This document shows, in pieces, positions 18,493 to 27,845 of a stretch of DNA of 64,000 bases. Numbering within the stretch: the first letter of the stretch is position 1; each line of letters begins with the position of its first letter. The notes beneath the pieces are model-generated. The model did no database searches and was not told the origin of the DNA. It saw only the letters and a program-made list of their open reading frames with translations. The translations under genes were made by a program, and so were the position numbers. Origin of the DNA: an uncultured Schlesneria sp. (GTDB lineage Bacteria; Planctomycetota; Planctomycetia; Planctomycetales; Planctomycetaceae); contig CAIVEI010000074.1 of assembly GCA_903904835.1 (NCBI GenBank), positions 1 through 64,000 on the forward strand. Reading direction: 5' to 3'.

Positions 18493-19080
18493 ATGTTGAC
18501 CGCATCACCGTCCTATTCAGCAAACGAGCATCTGCCCGATACAATTTCTGGGTTGGTGATCTCGTTGCTGTTCTGGTTGTGCATGATTGTTTCTGCAATC
18601 TTGTTCGGGGTGGTATCACTTTCTCCAAAACTGCTTGTCTATCTCCAGTTACGCAGCCAATTCGATATGAACCAGCGAAAGCTGGTGGCACTGGAAAATC
18701 AAGCCGATCAACTTCAACGAGTGATCGATGCCATGCAGCACGACAAGGAGTTCGCCGCAGAACTGATTCGAATCGAATTCGATGCGGCACGTCCTGATGA
18801 AGAGGTCATCCCGGTTGAATTTCCGTTGAAACGGGATGCCCGTGTTATTGAAACACCGCTTCCTGAAATCACAGCCGAACACGTGTGGTACGAACCCGTT
18901 GTGAAACATCTGGCGAGTGACAGCAAGCTGCGAACCAGCTTGCTTGGTGCCGCCGCGATGCTCGTCGTCGCATCGTTTACACTGTTGCAACCAGCCGGTT
19001 TAAGCCCAGCGCCAAAAGGGGCTCACCAATCGAGGTCTACCTGGCAAAACCTTCGCAATCGCTATTCACGTCGGTTCTGA
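18493..19080 (+). CDS. DivIC/FtsB-like septum formation initiator protein
   Basis: A 195-residue bitopic membrane protein. A hydrophobic segment at about 19-44 is followed by a coiled coil (about 50-82, LRSQFDMNQRKLVALENQ...) and then the DivIC-type tail ELIRIEFDAARPDEEVIPVEFP, where a short acidic/Arg motif follows the coiled coil. A second hydrophobic stretch occurs at about 147-165. FtsB/DivIC proteins bridge divisome components. Planctomycetes lack FtsZ-based division in many lineages, so the role here may differ. It could also be a structural protein using the same TM-coiled-coil layout. Confidence 0.7.
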   Translation: MLTASPSYSANEHLPDTISGLVISLLFWLCMIVSAILFGVVSLSPKLLVYLQLRSQFDMNQRKLVALENQADQLQRVIDAMQHDKEFAAELIRIEFDAARPDEEVIPVEFPLKRDARVIETPLPEITAEHVWYEPVVKHLASDSKLRTSLLGAAAMLVVASFTLLQPAGLSPAPKGAHQSRSTWQNLRNRYSRRF

Positions 19081-19258
19081 TGTATGCCACAAGATTGAGA
19101 AACTCATCAATCCTGGCAGATAAGTGACGTGAAATCGAGTTGGGGCTTCGGAAATCGAAATTTTGATTTCCAATATCCGCTGAAAGTGCCGATTTCCTAA
19201 CGTTGGACCATTTCGACAGATGGACCAAAACCGGAAACGCCGAAACGGATACGCTGTG

Positions 19259-19528
19259 ATGCCTCATTCAATCCTCCACGAAGATGATTCCCCTGTCATC
19301 GATTTTGTCCGTGAACTCAGACTGCGACAGTGGGCCAGACAGAATTTTGTTCCGCCCGAATCGAGAAAAGTGAGCTGGCATCCTGTGGTACTCGACGAAA
19401 TGCGGTGCCGCGATCGGGAAATTGAAGCGATCACCTTGAATGAGGATGCTTCTGGTCAGGAACAACAGCGACGCGTGCCACATTCGCCTCATTTCTCTGA
19501 AACGGCGGATCGATCGGCGTTTGCCTGA
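19259..19528 (+). CDS. Conserved-looking small hypothetical protein
   Basis: An 89-residue charged protein with the core VIDFVRELRLRQWARQNFVP ... WHPVVLDEMRCRDREIEAI, a pattern of alternating basic and acidic helices with conserved-looking Trp residues. No domain is recognised. The ATG at 19220 would add 13 residues; neither start has a strong Shine-Dalgarno sequence. It lies between the DivIC-like and DUF1570 genes, all on the plus strand, so it may be in a short operon. Confidence 0.55.
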   Translation: MPHSILHEDDSPVIDFVRELRLRQWARQNFVPPESRKVSWHPVVLDEMRCRDREIEAITLNEDASGQEQQRRVPHSPHFSETADRSAFA

Positions 19529-19629
19529 TTGATCTCTAGGCGGGTTCGGCAGATTCTGCGATTATCCGTATTCGTCGAATCACCGCCGTGCCATCTGTCG
19601 AGAGACGCTAACAGGGCATCATCGTTCGA

Positions 19630-20541
19630 ATGACCGAAAGACCGACTCCTTTTGTCATGGAAGACAACTCGGCCGCTTCGGCTTTGTCGAAGTGGCCCCG
19701 GGGCTCGTCGTCGTTCCATAACGGTCTAGCCTGGCTTGGCTTATGGATGATCGCTTTGATTGCTTCCGGCTGCCGGGTGGCTCAACCACCAGTGAGTGGC
19801 CTGCCAGCCAAGTTCACGCTGGAAAATGAGCATCTGGTCATCCAAAGCGACATTAAGCTTTCGCGCAACCACGAACTAATCAGAGATCTTGATCAGCTTC
19901 GCGAGCAGATTCTCTCGACGCTCGACCTCCCCGTTCAAAAGCAACCGGTCGTCGTGTACCTGTTTGCCGACGAAAGCCGGTATGCCAATTACCTGCAGGC
20001 ACGATACCCAAGGCTCCCTCCACGACGTGCGTATTTTGTCGGAACGAGCAAAGAACTAGCGGTCTACACCTATTGGGGCGAACGCATCCAGGAAGATCTC
20101 CGTCATGAATTCACACACGGTGTGCTTCATGCGACGCTCAAGGATGTCCCCTTATGGTTAGATGAAGGACTGGCGGAGTATTTCGAAGTGGCCAGTCAAC
20201 CACAAGGGATGAATCGTGAATACGCAATGAATCTCGCCGCGGAGATTGCCACTGGCTGGAAGCCGAATCTCGATCGTTTGGAATCGCTAGAGACGGTCGA
20301 TCAGATGTACAAGCCTGAATATCAGGAATCATGGGCGTGGGTGCATTTCCTGCTCGAGCATAACGAAGACTCGCGTACGGTTTTGACGAATTATCTGCGT
20401 GAATTGCGGACGACGTCTCAGCCCGGCCTGCTGTCGACCCGACTTCGTGCAGCGATTCCCGTAGCGGATCGACGCTTCTTAAACCACGCCGGGTCCTTAA
20501 CCGATGGTGTGGTTCGTGTCGGGCGAATCGAAGAAAAGTGA
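19630..20541 (+). CDS. DUF1570 lipoprotein, putative zinc metallopeptidase
   Basis: A 303-residue predicted lipoprotein: a hydrophobic segment at about 33-47 ends in the lipobox IASGC, giving an acylated Cys at 48. The DUF1570 core includes VVVYLFADESRYANYL, then RHEFTHGVLHA with the zinc-binding HExxH (about 159-163), and WLDEGLAEYFE supplying the downstream Glu of a gluzincin site. This indicates an envelope-anchored metallopeptidase; the substrate is unknown. The 28 residues before the signal segment are unusually long, and an internal ATG at 19657 may be the true start. Confidence 0.85.
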   Translation: MTERPTPFVMEDNSAASALSKWPRGSSSFHNGLAWLGLWMIALIASGCRVAQPPVSGLPAKFTLENEHLVIQSDIKLSRNHELIRDLDQLREQILSTLDLPVQKQPVVVYLFADESRYANYLQARYPRLPPRRAYFVGTSKELAVYTYWGERIQEDLRHEFTHGVLHATLKDVPLWLDEGLAEYFEVASQPQGMNREYAMNLAAEIATGWKPNLDRLESLETVDQMYKPEYQESWAWVHFLLEHNEDSRTVLTNYLRELRTTSQPGLLSTRLRAAIPVADRRFLNHAGSLTDGVVRVGRIEEK

Positions 20542-20577
20542 TTTGATCTAACGATCCGAAGTGATCGTTTTTCGTAG

Positions 20578-20595
20578 CTTGGGCTTTAGCCCGAG
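20578..20595. repeat. Intergenic palindrome
   Basis: CTTGGGCT-TT-AGCCCGAG forms an interrupted 8-bp stem between the convergent DUF1570 and GT39-like genes. A related half (ATAAAGCCCAT) follows 35 bp later. It could act as a shared terminator or be a dispersed intergenic repeat. Confidence 0.5.
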
Positions 20596-20660
20596 CAATC
20601 TATTATGGCACACGAGATAAAGCCCATGTTACAGATTTCCGTTTTAGGAACTTAACAGCC

Positions 20661-22514
20661 TCACCGCACGAGGGCGGGTTCGATTCGTTCAAAGATTTTC
20701 AATTTCGGATCGCAGTAATAGATCGACCGATCAGGAAATTCGGCGATGATCGCTTTCATTTCCGTGACACCACGACGATGACGCGCTCGCAGAATCTCAC
20801 CCGAGAGATCGGGAGAATTCACGACATAGTCCATATGCTGATCATCGGGATCAACTTCAATCAGCACGATTGCCGGGCGATTTGTGATATGTGCGTCCAG
20901 CCATCGGTCGAATTCGGCGTATTTCTTGCGAGGGTATCGGACTGACGCGAGTGCATTCGAAATTCGGGGAATTCCCGATCGGACAATTCCCCATGATTTC
21001 AAGGGGAGATAGTCACCTGCCAATGAGATCATCAACAGGACCGACCACCAGCCAGGCATTAACCAGCGGCCACTCAGATGCCAGTCGCGAAACAAAAGGT
21101 CCGTTGCCAACCCCAGCAGCAAACACCACAGCGGTGCCGACTCGAAAACGTAATGCCAGCCCATGATCCCGGTATACCAATAGGGGAGATGCATGGCGTG
21201 CAGCGAAAGAATCGCAAGTCCGATAGATAGCCAGCGGCGATCGCCCCGAAACACCATCCCCGAAGCGACAGCAGAACTGATCAGCAACGGCAACAGGTCA
21301 AAAGTCCATAACCAGCTCGATAACCATCGGTCACGAACATTGATGATCGCCAGTTCGGGTGTGAGGTTCGTCGCCCATTGATCATAGGCATTGATGACCT
21401 TTGGCCCCAACTTCTTCTCGCCTCGTTTCACATTATTAAAGCCATAAACGTGCCGGGGCGAGTAAATGTCGGTATAGAGTTGATAAGGGGACATCTTCCA
21501 TGACCCCGTCACGTCGCGATGATAAGCCAGCATGACGGACCAGCCGATAACCAACGGTAAACCAATTGCATAGAGATTTCGAAGCCGAATTCGTGTACTG
21601 TCCGCTGGCCCGGAATCACGCGCCAATAACAGCCAGTAGAGAAACGCCACGCCGAATGGCAGACCGACCGCTGCAGCAGTCGCTGGACGGGAGAGCATCG
21701 CGAAGCTCAGCCCGCAACCCGCGATGAATGCCTCGCGCGGCGCGCGTGTTCGCTGCCACTTCACAAATGCCCAGACGAAAATGCTCAGTCCTAACAAAGT
21801 CGGCTGGTGAGCCAACAACAGATTCGAAAAAATCGCGATACCCGGCGACAGCCCGCATGCGAAACCGCTGACAATCCCCACGCGAAGACGTCCAAGTTCA
21901 TAGCCGGTCCAAAACACAAAGACCGATGCGAGGGAACTGGCCAGCCAATACCCCCAATAAGGATGCCCTATGGCGAGCCACGGAGCCAACCACAACCCCG
22001 TTCCAGGGTAATAGCGACTGGCCATGCGACCTTCGTTCAGCACATGCATCTGATCGAAGAGCTCAGGATGAGTCGGATTACTGGGAACTGATAACCTGCC
22101 CGACAGCAACGTTTTCGCTTGAAAAACATAGCTGTACTCATCGTGATAAGCGGGCGGAAGTTTAACCATGCCCTGTCCAAGCAGATAGCATGTTATCCAC
22201 GACGTCAGCCCGATCAATACCGCACAAAACCAGGCTCTGCGAAGACTTTCCGTTGAGGACAATTCCCTGGCGACGCGCGCTGGACGCCGGCGTTCAATCA
22301 TCCAGAGAACAGGAGCGACGACAAGAACCAGAAACTGAACCGTCGCCATCCTGGGGTCCCACTCGGCGATATCATTCATCATCCCGACCACACAAGCGAT
22401 CAGCCCTATTGTCCACGCGAAGAACTGAACCACAAATGGAATTCGAGCGGACAATGGTGGTGAGTTTTGGACCGGTGATATCACGACAATCGGGTTCCGG
22501 AAAAGCAGGGACAT
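20661..22514 (-). CDS. GT39/ArnT-like polytopic glycosyltransferase
   Basis: About 617 residues with ten or more hydrophobic helices. An acidic motif after the first helices, PAYHDEYSYVFQAKTLL, matches the metal-binding DE site in the first periplasmic loop of GT-C fold transferases. RYYPGTGLWLAPWLAIGHPYWGY and LSRPATAAAVGLPFG follow as in PMT/ArnT relatives. These enzymes transfer sugar from a polyprenyl-phosphate donor on the outer face of the membrane. The frame is open upstream to 22736, but that would overlap the divergent zinc-ribbon gene, so the ATG at 22514 is preferred; a GTG at 22601 is another option. Confidence 0.8.
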   Translation of the reverse strand: MSLLFRNPIVVISPVQNSPPLSARIPFVVQFFAWTIGLIACVVGMMNDIAEWDPRMATVQFLVLVVAPVLWMIERRRPARVARELSSTESLRRAWFCAVLIGLTSWITCYLLGQGMVKLPPAYHDEYSYVFQAKTLLSGRLSVPSNPTHPELFDQMHVLNEGRMASRYYPGTGLWLAPWLAIGHPYWGYWLASSLASVFVFWTGYELGRLRVGIVSGFACGLSPGIAIFSNLLLAHQPTLLGLSIFVWAFVKWQRTRAPREAFIAGCGLSFAMLSRPATAAAVGLPFGVAFLYWLLLARDSGPADSTRIRLRNLYAIGLPLVIGWSVMLAYHRDVTGSWKMSPYQLYTDIYSPRHVYGFNNVKRGEKKLGPKVINAYDQWATNLTPELAIINVRDRWLSSWLWTFDLLPLLISSAVASGMVFRGDRRWLSIGLAILSLHAMHLPYWYTGIMGWHYVFESAPLWCLLLGLATDLLFRDWHLSGRWLMPGWWSVLLMISLAGDYLPLKSWGIVRSGIPRISNALASVRYPRKKYAEFDRWLDAHITNRPAIVLIEVDPDDQHMDYVVNSPDLSGEILRARHRRGVTEMKAIIAEFPDRSIYYCDPKLKIFERIEPALVR

Positions 22515-22662
22515 TACGCGAGTGCAAAGTTTGGCTGGCAAAACCAATTCCCGCAAGCAGCGGAAGTTCTCTTTCGCCAGTTGACGAAGATCTCGGAGCA
22601 CGGTACGAACTGAGTCGGTAATATTGTCACGATCACTTTTTCTCGACTGATGGAGCTTACGG

Positions 22663-23145
22663 ATGTCGTCTGTCCCTGCTGGCAAACGAAGCTGGAAATG
22701 CCCGGAATGCGGCGACGAACTACTGTTGTCGGTCACTCAACTCGACCCGATTGCGTGTGAAGCATGCCTGACAAAAATGAAAACGGGCAGCAGCTCTGGA
22801 AGTGGGGCAGGGGGTGGCCTCACACAGATGTCGGCTGGTCCAATGAGCGTCTGGCAGGCATTACCTGAAAGCGCGAAGCTGGGAATTGCCGCCGCTGCGT
22901 TTCTGGTGGGAATGCTGATGGGCCTCCCTCTGGGCTTTTTTGTTGGCAGGGCAACCGCTCCCAAGGTCATCGCAAGTTCGGGAAACGTGATCGAACGACA
23001 AAATGGCGGGATCATCGAAGAGAAAGAGGAGGAACGTCCCGAACCTCCAGGTCCCGGATATAAATGGGTTCGTGGCCGAACCCGACAGGATGGCACCCGC
23101 GGACCTGGCCACTGGGCGAAAGATCCGTTCTACAATAAGAAATAA
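22663..23145 (+). CDS. Zinc-ribbon single-pass membrane protein
   Basis: A 160-residue protein. A four-Cys zinc ribbon, CPECGDELLLSV...CEACLTKM, occupies residues 14-38. A Gly/Ser-rich linker, one hydrophobic segment (about 72-95, AAAFLVGMLMGLPLGFFVG) and an acidic Pro-rich tail rich in Gly/Arg/Trp follow. GGAG precedes the ATG at 22663 by seven bases. Function unknown; nucleic-acid or protein binding through the ribbon is plausible. It is 16 bp upstream of the oxidoreductase gene and likely co-transcribed with it. Confidence 0.75.
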   Translation: MSSVPAGKRSWKCPECGDELLLSVTQLDPIACEACLTKMKTGSSSGSGAGGGLTQMSAGPMSVWQALPESAKLGIAAAAFLVGMLMGLPLGFFVGRATAPKVIASSGNVIERQNGGIIEEKEEERPEPPGPGYKWVRGRTRQDGTRGPGHWAKDPFYNKK

Positions 23146-23161
23146 GCAGGCAATCCGAATC

Positions 23162-24595
23162 ATGCCCCATCAGCTTTCCCGTCGCCAATTTGTTCAATCC
23201 GCTGCCGCAATCGGGATTGGCCTTCCGACGATTCTTCCATCGGGAATTTTGTCGGGAAAATCGCCTAACGAAAAACTGGCGTTTGCCTGCATCGGAATGG
23301 GGGGCCAGATGCGAGGCTATCTGATCCCGGAACTCTCGAAAATCGACCAGCAAATCGTGGCGATTTGTGATGTCGATCAACGCCAATGTGATAACGCGTT
23401 GAAGGTTAAGGGACTGGCTGGCGCCAAGGTCTATCACGACTACCGTGAGTTACTCGAACACGAGAAAGGGGTTGACGCTGTCATCATCGCGACACCCGAC
23501 CATTGGCATGTCCCTGTTTGCCAGGCCGCTTTAGCAAACGGGAAACACGTCTATTGCGAGAAACCATTGGCACATTCTGTTGCCGAATGCCGTACCTTGG
23601 AGAAAATGGCGAAAAGCCATCCCATGCTGGCGACTCAAACCGGAAACCAGGGCTGTTCAACCGAAGGCTTTCGCCGAAGTTTTGAAGTCATCCAATCTGG
23701 ACTGCTCGGACCAATTACTGAGGTTCACGTCTGGCACCCTGCTCATAGCTGGCCCAACGGTGTTGATCGTCCTACAAGCAGCGATCCCGTTCCACAGGGA
23801 CTCGACTGGGATTTCTGGCTCGGCTCCGCCCCAGCACGTCCGTACAATAATGAGATCTATCATCCAGGAAAGTGGCGAGGCTGGTACGACTTTGGCGGAG
23901 GGTCCATTGCAGACTTCTGTTGCCACGGCTTCCAACTTGCATTCCGGGCACTCGATCTGGATGCTCCCATCCGCATCGAAGCGACGGGCGAAAACCTGGG
24001 ACACGAGTCATTCCCAACTCGCTGTACGATCGCATTCGACTTTGCCGCCAAGGGAAATCGAGGACCGGTTAAACTGTACTTCTACTCGGGTGAGAAAAAC
24101 CTTCCTCCCGAACACATTACGAAAGGGCCTGTCGGGACAACAGGTTGCCTGATCGTTGGTACCGAAGGAACTCTTTCGGCGGGACTTTGGAACACCGATT
24201 GTAATATCCGCCTGAACGGTGCAACCGAATTCCGGGGTGCTGATCAGCCCGAGGTCGCCAGGATCGAGAAGACACAACCTCGAATCGATACGGAAGTCCT
24301 CAAGTGGGACCCTCGCAAAACAGCACAAGGCCAACGGCCTCGCTGGAGTCAGGTCAATAACTCGCACATGTTCGAGTGGGTTCTCGCCTGTGCCGGTGAC
24401 GCCAGATCCTACTCGCCATTCGAAATTGGAGCACGTATTACCGAAGTCGGTATGCTCGGGGTTCTGGCTTTGAGAATGCAAAAACCGATCGACTGGGACC
24501 CAGAAAAACGTCAAGCAAAAAACCTCCCAGAAGCCGATGCGATCATCGACCCAATTCCATCCACCAAAAAGTATCTGCCCGGCACAGCCGGTTAA
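23162..24595 (+). CDS. TAT-exported Gfo/Idh/MocA family oxidoreductase
   Basis: 477 residues. The N-terminal twin-arginine signal SRRQFVQSAAAIGIGLP directs export as a folded protein. A Rossmann start AFACIGMGGQMRGYL follows, then AICDVDQRQC, ATPDHWHVP and the family motif CEKPLAHSV at about 127-136. The catalytic-type His lies in FCCHGFQLAFRAL in the C-terminal domain. Family members are NAD(P)-dependent sugar or inositol dehydrogenases; TAT-exported paralogues are expanded in planctomycetes. The ATG at 23162 places the twin arginines at residues 7-8. The last five codons and stop lie within the first unit of a 45-bp repeat array. Confidence 0.92.
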   Translation: MPHQLSRRQFVQSAAAIGIGLPTILPSGILSGKSPNEKLAFACIGMGGQMRGYLIPELSKIDQQIVAICDVDQRQCDNALKVKGLAGAKVYHDYRELLEHEKGVDAVIIATPDHWHVPVCQAALANGKHVYCEKPLAHSVAECRTLEKMAKSHPMLATQTGNQGCSTEGFRRSFEVIQSGLLGPITEVHVWHPAHSWPNGVDRPTSSDPVPQGLDWDFWLGSAPARPYNNEIYHPGKWRGWYDFGGGSIADFCCHGFQLAFRALDLDAPIRIEATGENLGHESFPTRCTIAFDFAAKGNRGPVKLYFYSGEKNLPPEHITKGPVGTTGCLIVGTEGTLSAGLWNTDCNIRLNGATEFRGADQPEVARIEKTQPRIDTEVLKWDPRKTAQGQRPRWSQVNNSHMFEWVLACAGDARSYSPFEIGARITEVGMLGVLALRMQKPIDWDPEKRQAKNLPEADAIIDPIPSTKKYLPGTAG

Positions 24596-24740
24596 TGCGC
24601 GTCGCACGATGGGTTCAGAATAGCCGGCACAGCCGGTTGATGCGCGTCGCACGATGGGTTCAGAATAGCAATATCGTTCGCGCGTTGACCCAGCCGGCGC
24701 AGCCGGTTGATGCGCGTCGGATGACGGGTTAAAAATAGGA
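24581..24740 (+). repeat. 45-bp tandem/near-tandem repeat, three copies
   Basis: Units begin at 24581, 24626 and 24696, each opening GGCACAGCCGG or GGCGCAGCCGG, continuing TTGATGCGCGTCG and ending in GGGTTCAGAATAGC or a variant. The first two abut; the third follows a 25-bp spacer (ATCGTT..GCGTTGACC) that itself recurs after unit three. Unit one contains the stop codon of the oxidoreductase gene, so the array either grew from the gene's end or was inserted across it. Confidence 0.85.
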
Positions 24741-24918
24741 GGATCGTTTCCGCGTTGACCAGGCGAGCCGAGGTGCGTAAGCCCTCGGACTCTTGTTCTC
24801 GCGACGCAATCCATTGAAGCAACTCTATTAGAAATACTTGCGCAATCAAATGCTGTTTAATCCAGCAGCAATCGGACATCCCGGTACTCTCAAATCGAAT
24901 CGCACGATCTGCCCGCAT

Positions 24919-25851
24919 TTAGGCATGGATCGCAATCGTAAACCCGCCCGCGAAAAACGGGACGATTGGCAATGAATGGACTGGATTGATCGAAGACGCC
25001 CACAAAGTCGGAGTGAACGTCAGTTCGATCGAACCAGACTTGCTCAAACCTTTGTAGGCACCTGTCGCACCGGTCACTTTAAACTGAAATTGCGTCGGTA
25101 ACGGGACAAACCCATGATGTACGGGGCTCGCCAAACTCAGCATAACGCTCCCGTGTGAATTCGTCAGGGTCAGCTTTCCGGTCGCGCGTCCAGTCGTTGT
25201 GAATCCGATTCCTTGAAACGTTCCTGTGACATTCACTTGCCCCATGATCTCTAACGAGGCCGTTCCGTCCGTCAGTTGGTACGTCGCTGAATTCGAAGTG
25301 AAATTTCCGGCCCCCGGACCGGTAAGAGCAACCGCGTCGTTGATCTTTACGGAAAGAAACGTCGCTGAAAAGGTCTGATTATTCGAATGCTGGACCAGAT
25401 GGATTGTTCCTCTCATCTGAATACTTGCGAAAGCTCCCGTTCCACTGACGACAGAAAACTGAAAGTCTTGCGGAAGAAGTGCAAAGCTTTTTTGATTGGG
25501 ACCAACCAGTTCCAGCGTGAGACTTCCCAGACTGTTCGACAGTGTTATTTCACCGTTCGCCTGGCCGAACGCAATGTTTCCGAGACCTTGGAGAGTCCCC
25601 TGAAACTGAACCTGTCCAAGCAAGGGCAAATTACCCTGACCCTGAAACGTATTTGTCACGCCATCATCAATGCCAAAAAAACTCGGAGAGCTATAAGTTC
25701 CAGATACCGTCCCGAAGACATGATGAATCTGATTCAGTAGCGGCGACTCGACGGCTGCCACAGCGGCGGGCTTCTGAATGCCGACCAGCGAAGTCGGCAC
25801 AAGCCGACATTCAAGGACTTCTGATACGTAACCTGTTCGTCGGCGTCGCAT
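24919..25851 (-). CDS. Secreted beta-rich protein with planctomycete N-terminal motif
   Basis: A 310-residue protein. It starts MRRRRTGYVSEVLECRLVPT, the short planctomycete-type N-terminal motif (LE.R.VP) found on many large secreted or cell-surface proteins in place of a classical signal peptide. The remainder is two related beta-rich modules of about 125 residues, each with a TFQG.G/TLQGLG strand pair, an ITL/LTL-SLGSLTLEL or HGSVMLSL pair, a PLP..FQFxVxxxTGAF/TGAYK loop and a GxI.L edge strand. No enzymatic motif is seen. It is likely a surface protein or filament subunit; the role is unknown. Confidence 0.75.
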   Translation of the reverse strand: MRRRRTGYVSEVLECRLVPTSLVGIQKPAAVAAVESPLLNQIHHVFGTVSGTYSSPSFFGIDDGVTNTFQGQGNLPLLGQVQFQGTLQGLGNIAFGQANGEITLSNSLGSLTLELVGPNQKSFALLPQDFQFSVVSGTGAFASIQMRGTIHLVQHSNNQTFSATFLSVKINDAVALTGPGAGNFTSNSATYQLTDGTASLEIMGQVNVTGTFQGIGFTTTGRATGKLTLTNSHGSVMLSLASPVHHGFVPLPTQFQFKVTGATGAYKGLSKSGSIELTFTPTLWASSINPVHSLPIVPFFAGGFTIAIHA

Positions 25852-26146
25852 TCGTTATCCCCGAGGTTTCAATTCAATCAGGTCATTCTGTTACACAATC
25901 AGCGATGAGATTCTGGAAGTGCGATGTTTAATGACACCTGAACCTCTGAGCAATAAGGCCGGGGCTCGGTTTATGGAATCTGAGAGAAAAATGCGTTCGA
26001 AATAGCAGACAATCGGCGAATTCCGCCTCGCTGATGGAACAGTACTGAAATATAGCCAGTGAGATAAGATGTGCCGCGATAATCGTGACGGACTGATAGA
26101 CATGAATTAAGACCTGCATTGGTTGCGCTTTTTAAGAGTCTTCCTC

Positions 26147-27547
26147 ATGGATCAAGAAAGACCCGCAGACAGTCATCAGCCTCGCTCATTCGTCTCGCAC
26201 AGTGAAGCATTCTGGACATGGTGTCGAGTTGCGGCATTGAGCTTTGGCGGACCTGCTGGCCAGATCGCAGTGATGCATCGAATCATTGTCGAAGAAAAGA
26301 AGTGGATCAGCGAAGAACGATTTCTCCATGCTCTCAATTTCTGCATGCTGCTTCCCGGCCCGGAGGCACAACAGCTTGCCACATACATCGGCTGGTTAAT
26401 GCATGGGACGAGGGGTGCCTTAATCGCAGGTGGGCTTTTCATCCTGCCTGGAGCCGTTTCCATTCTCGCCTTGAGCATTCTTTACACGTACAACGAGCAA
26501 TCCAGTCTCATTCAAGCCCTGTTCTTCGGACTGAAACCGGCGATCATGGCCATCGTTCTCGAAGCCGTGTTTCGTATTGGAAAACGCATTCTCAAAAACG
26601 GCATGATGATCTTGCTGGCGGCGGCATCATTCATCGCCATTTTTCTTTTCGATATTCCGTTCCCACGACTTATCTTGCTGGCGGGGATGATCGGACTGAT
26701 TGGTGGAAGATTCTGGCCTGAATACTTCTTCGTCCTTAAAGGCCAGACACTTGAAGAATCGGCGAACAGCGACCCCGTCAAATCTGATCGGTCGATCTGC
26801 GAGATACGACAGAAACCCTCGCTCGCGCGAAGCGTGATCATGAGTACCGTCTGTTTGATTCTCTGGTTCGGACCAATGGTTGTCATCTGGTTGACGCTTG
26901 GTCCAACATCGGTCTTTTTTCTCGAAGGGACTTTTTTCAGCAAAGCCGCCGTGGTGACTTTTGGTGGTGCTTATTCCGTTTTAGCGTATATCGCACAGCA
27001 AGCGGTCGAAAACTATGGATGGCTGAAACCAGGAGAAATGCTTGATGGACTTGGTCTGGCCGAAACGACGCCAGGACCGCTGATCATGGTCGTTCAGTTT
27101 GTTGGATTCATGGGGGCATACCGAAACCCGGGACCTTTCAGCCCGCTGTTTGCCGGAATCATTGGATCAGCCATCACGACGTGGGTCACGTTCGTCCCCT
27201 GCTTCCTCTGGATTCTCCTCGGTGCACCCTACGTCGAACAGTTGCGCGAGAACAAATTAATCAGGTCGGCCCTGTCAGCCATCACAGCCGCAGTCGTCGG
27301 AGTAATCTTGAATCTCGCGATCTGGTTTTCACTGCATACGATCTTTCGTGTCGTGACAACCCTGAGACTCTACGGGATGCGTCTTCAAGTACCGGACATG
27401 ACAACACCGAACGTGGCGGAGGCCGCCATCGCAATCCTCGCCTGCCTGATCACGTTCTATTGGAAAAAAGGAATGTTGTTGACGCTGGCAATATCGACTT
27501 GCACCGGTGCTGCGTGGTTCCTGGCGAAGGCCTATTGGCAGTTCTGA
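26147..27547 (+). CDS. chrA: Chromate transporter, two-domain ChrA type
   Basis: A 466-residue CHR family permease with two homologous halves of about five to six helices each. The first carries ALSFGGPAGQIAVMHR and LPGPEAQQLATYIGW; the second VVTFGGAYSVLAYIAQQA and LAETTPGPLIMVVQFVGF, the paired signatures of long-chain ChrA. The family exports chromate from the cytoplasm, and some members carry other oxyanions. The ATG at 26147 is chosen over a TTG at 26123. No chrB-like regulator is adjacent. Confidence 0.93.
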   Translation: MDQERPADSHQPRSFVSHSEAFWTWCRVAALSFGGPAGQIAVMHRIIVEEKKWISEERFLHALNFCMLLPGPEAQQLATYIGWLMHGTRGALIAGGLFILPGAVSILALSILYTYNEQSSLIQALFFGLKPAIMAIVLEAVFRIGKRILKNGMMILLAAASFIAIFLFDIPFPRLILLAGMIGLIGGRFWPEYFFVLKGQTLEESANSDPVKSDRSICEIRQKPSLARSVIMSTVCLILWFGPMVVIWLTLGPTSVFFLEGTFFSKAAVVTFGGAYSVLAYIAQQAVENYGWLKPGEMLDGLGLAETTPGPLIMVVQFVGFMGAYRNPGPFSPLFAGIIGSAITTWVTFVPCFLWILLGAPYVEQLRENKLIRSALSAITAAVVGVILNLAIWFSLHTIFRVVTTLRLYGMRLQVPDMTTPNVAEAAIAILACLITFYWKKGMLLTLAISTCTGAAWFLAKAYWQF

Positions 27548-27549
27548 AA

Positions 27550-27759
27550 TTACAGAATGATAACGACAGACAATGCGAGTATGAATTTTCTGACGTTGGT
27601 CATTTGAGTATCATCAACCCAGCGCATTTCCCCTTGAGACGTTTTGCCAATTACCCGCCACAACAGACGTTCGAGAATGCCCTCTTCGTAACGAGCCCCG
27701 AGCGCATCCCCTAAAGACAGGCCAAGCAGACAACCCTGAAACTGATCTAAAGAGGCCAT
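27550..27759 (-). pseudogene. ADP-ribosylglycohydrolase 5' stub
   Basis: The first 50 residues (LDQFQGCLLGLSLGDALGAR ... EMRWVDDTQM) reproduce the N-terminus of ADP-ribosyl-[dinitrogen reductase]-type glycohydrolases, including the metal-binding DDTQM motif. The similarity then stops, and the frame ends three bases from the ChrA stop on the other strand. About 200 residues of the family are missing, so this is a truncated, non-functional gene. Confidence 0.72.
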
Positions 27760-27845
27760 TACACACTGACGCCATTATTGGCTGCTGAGTTCCATTTCAA
27801 TGAGACCGGACTTGCCACGTTTCAATACTGTCGACGCGTCTTAGA

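Noticed and set aside
18254-18790. 178-codon minus-strand frame
   Set aside because: It lies opposite the hairpin region and the DivIC-like gene, is Arg/Thr/Ser-rich, and shows no domain.
22190-22621. 143-codon plus-strand frame
   Set aside because: It is the complement of the GT39-like gene start and lacks family similarity.
24581-24740. CRISPR array
   Set aside because: Only three unequal units, the first two abutting without a spacer, and no cas genes.
24008-24814. 268-codon minus-strand frame containing repeats
   Set aside because: It is antisense to the oxidoreductase; the repeated peptide pieces come only from the 45-bp repeat.
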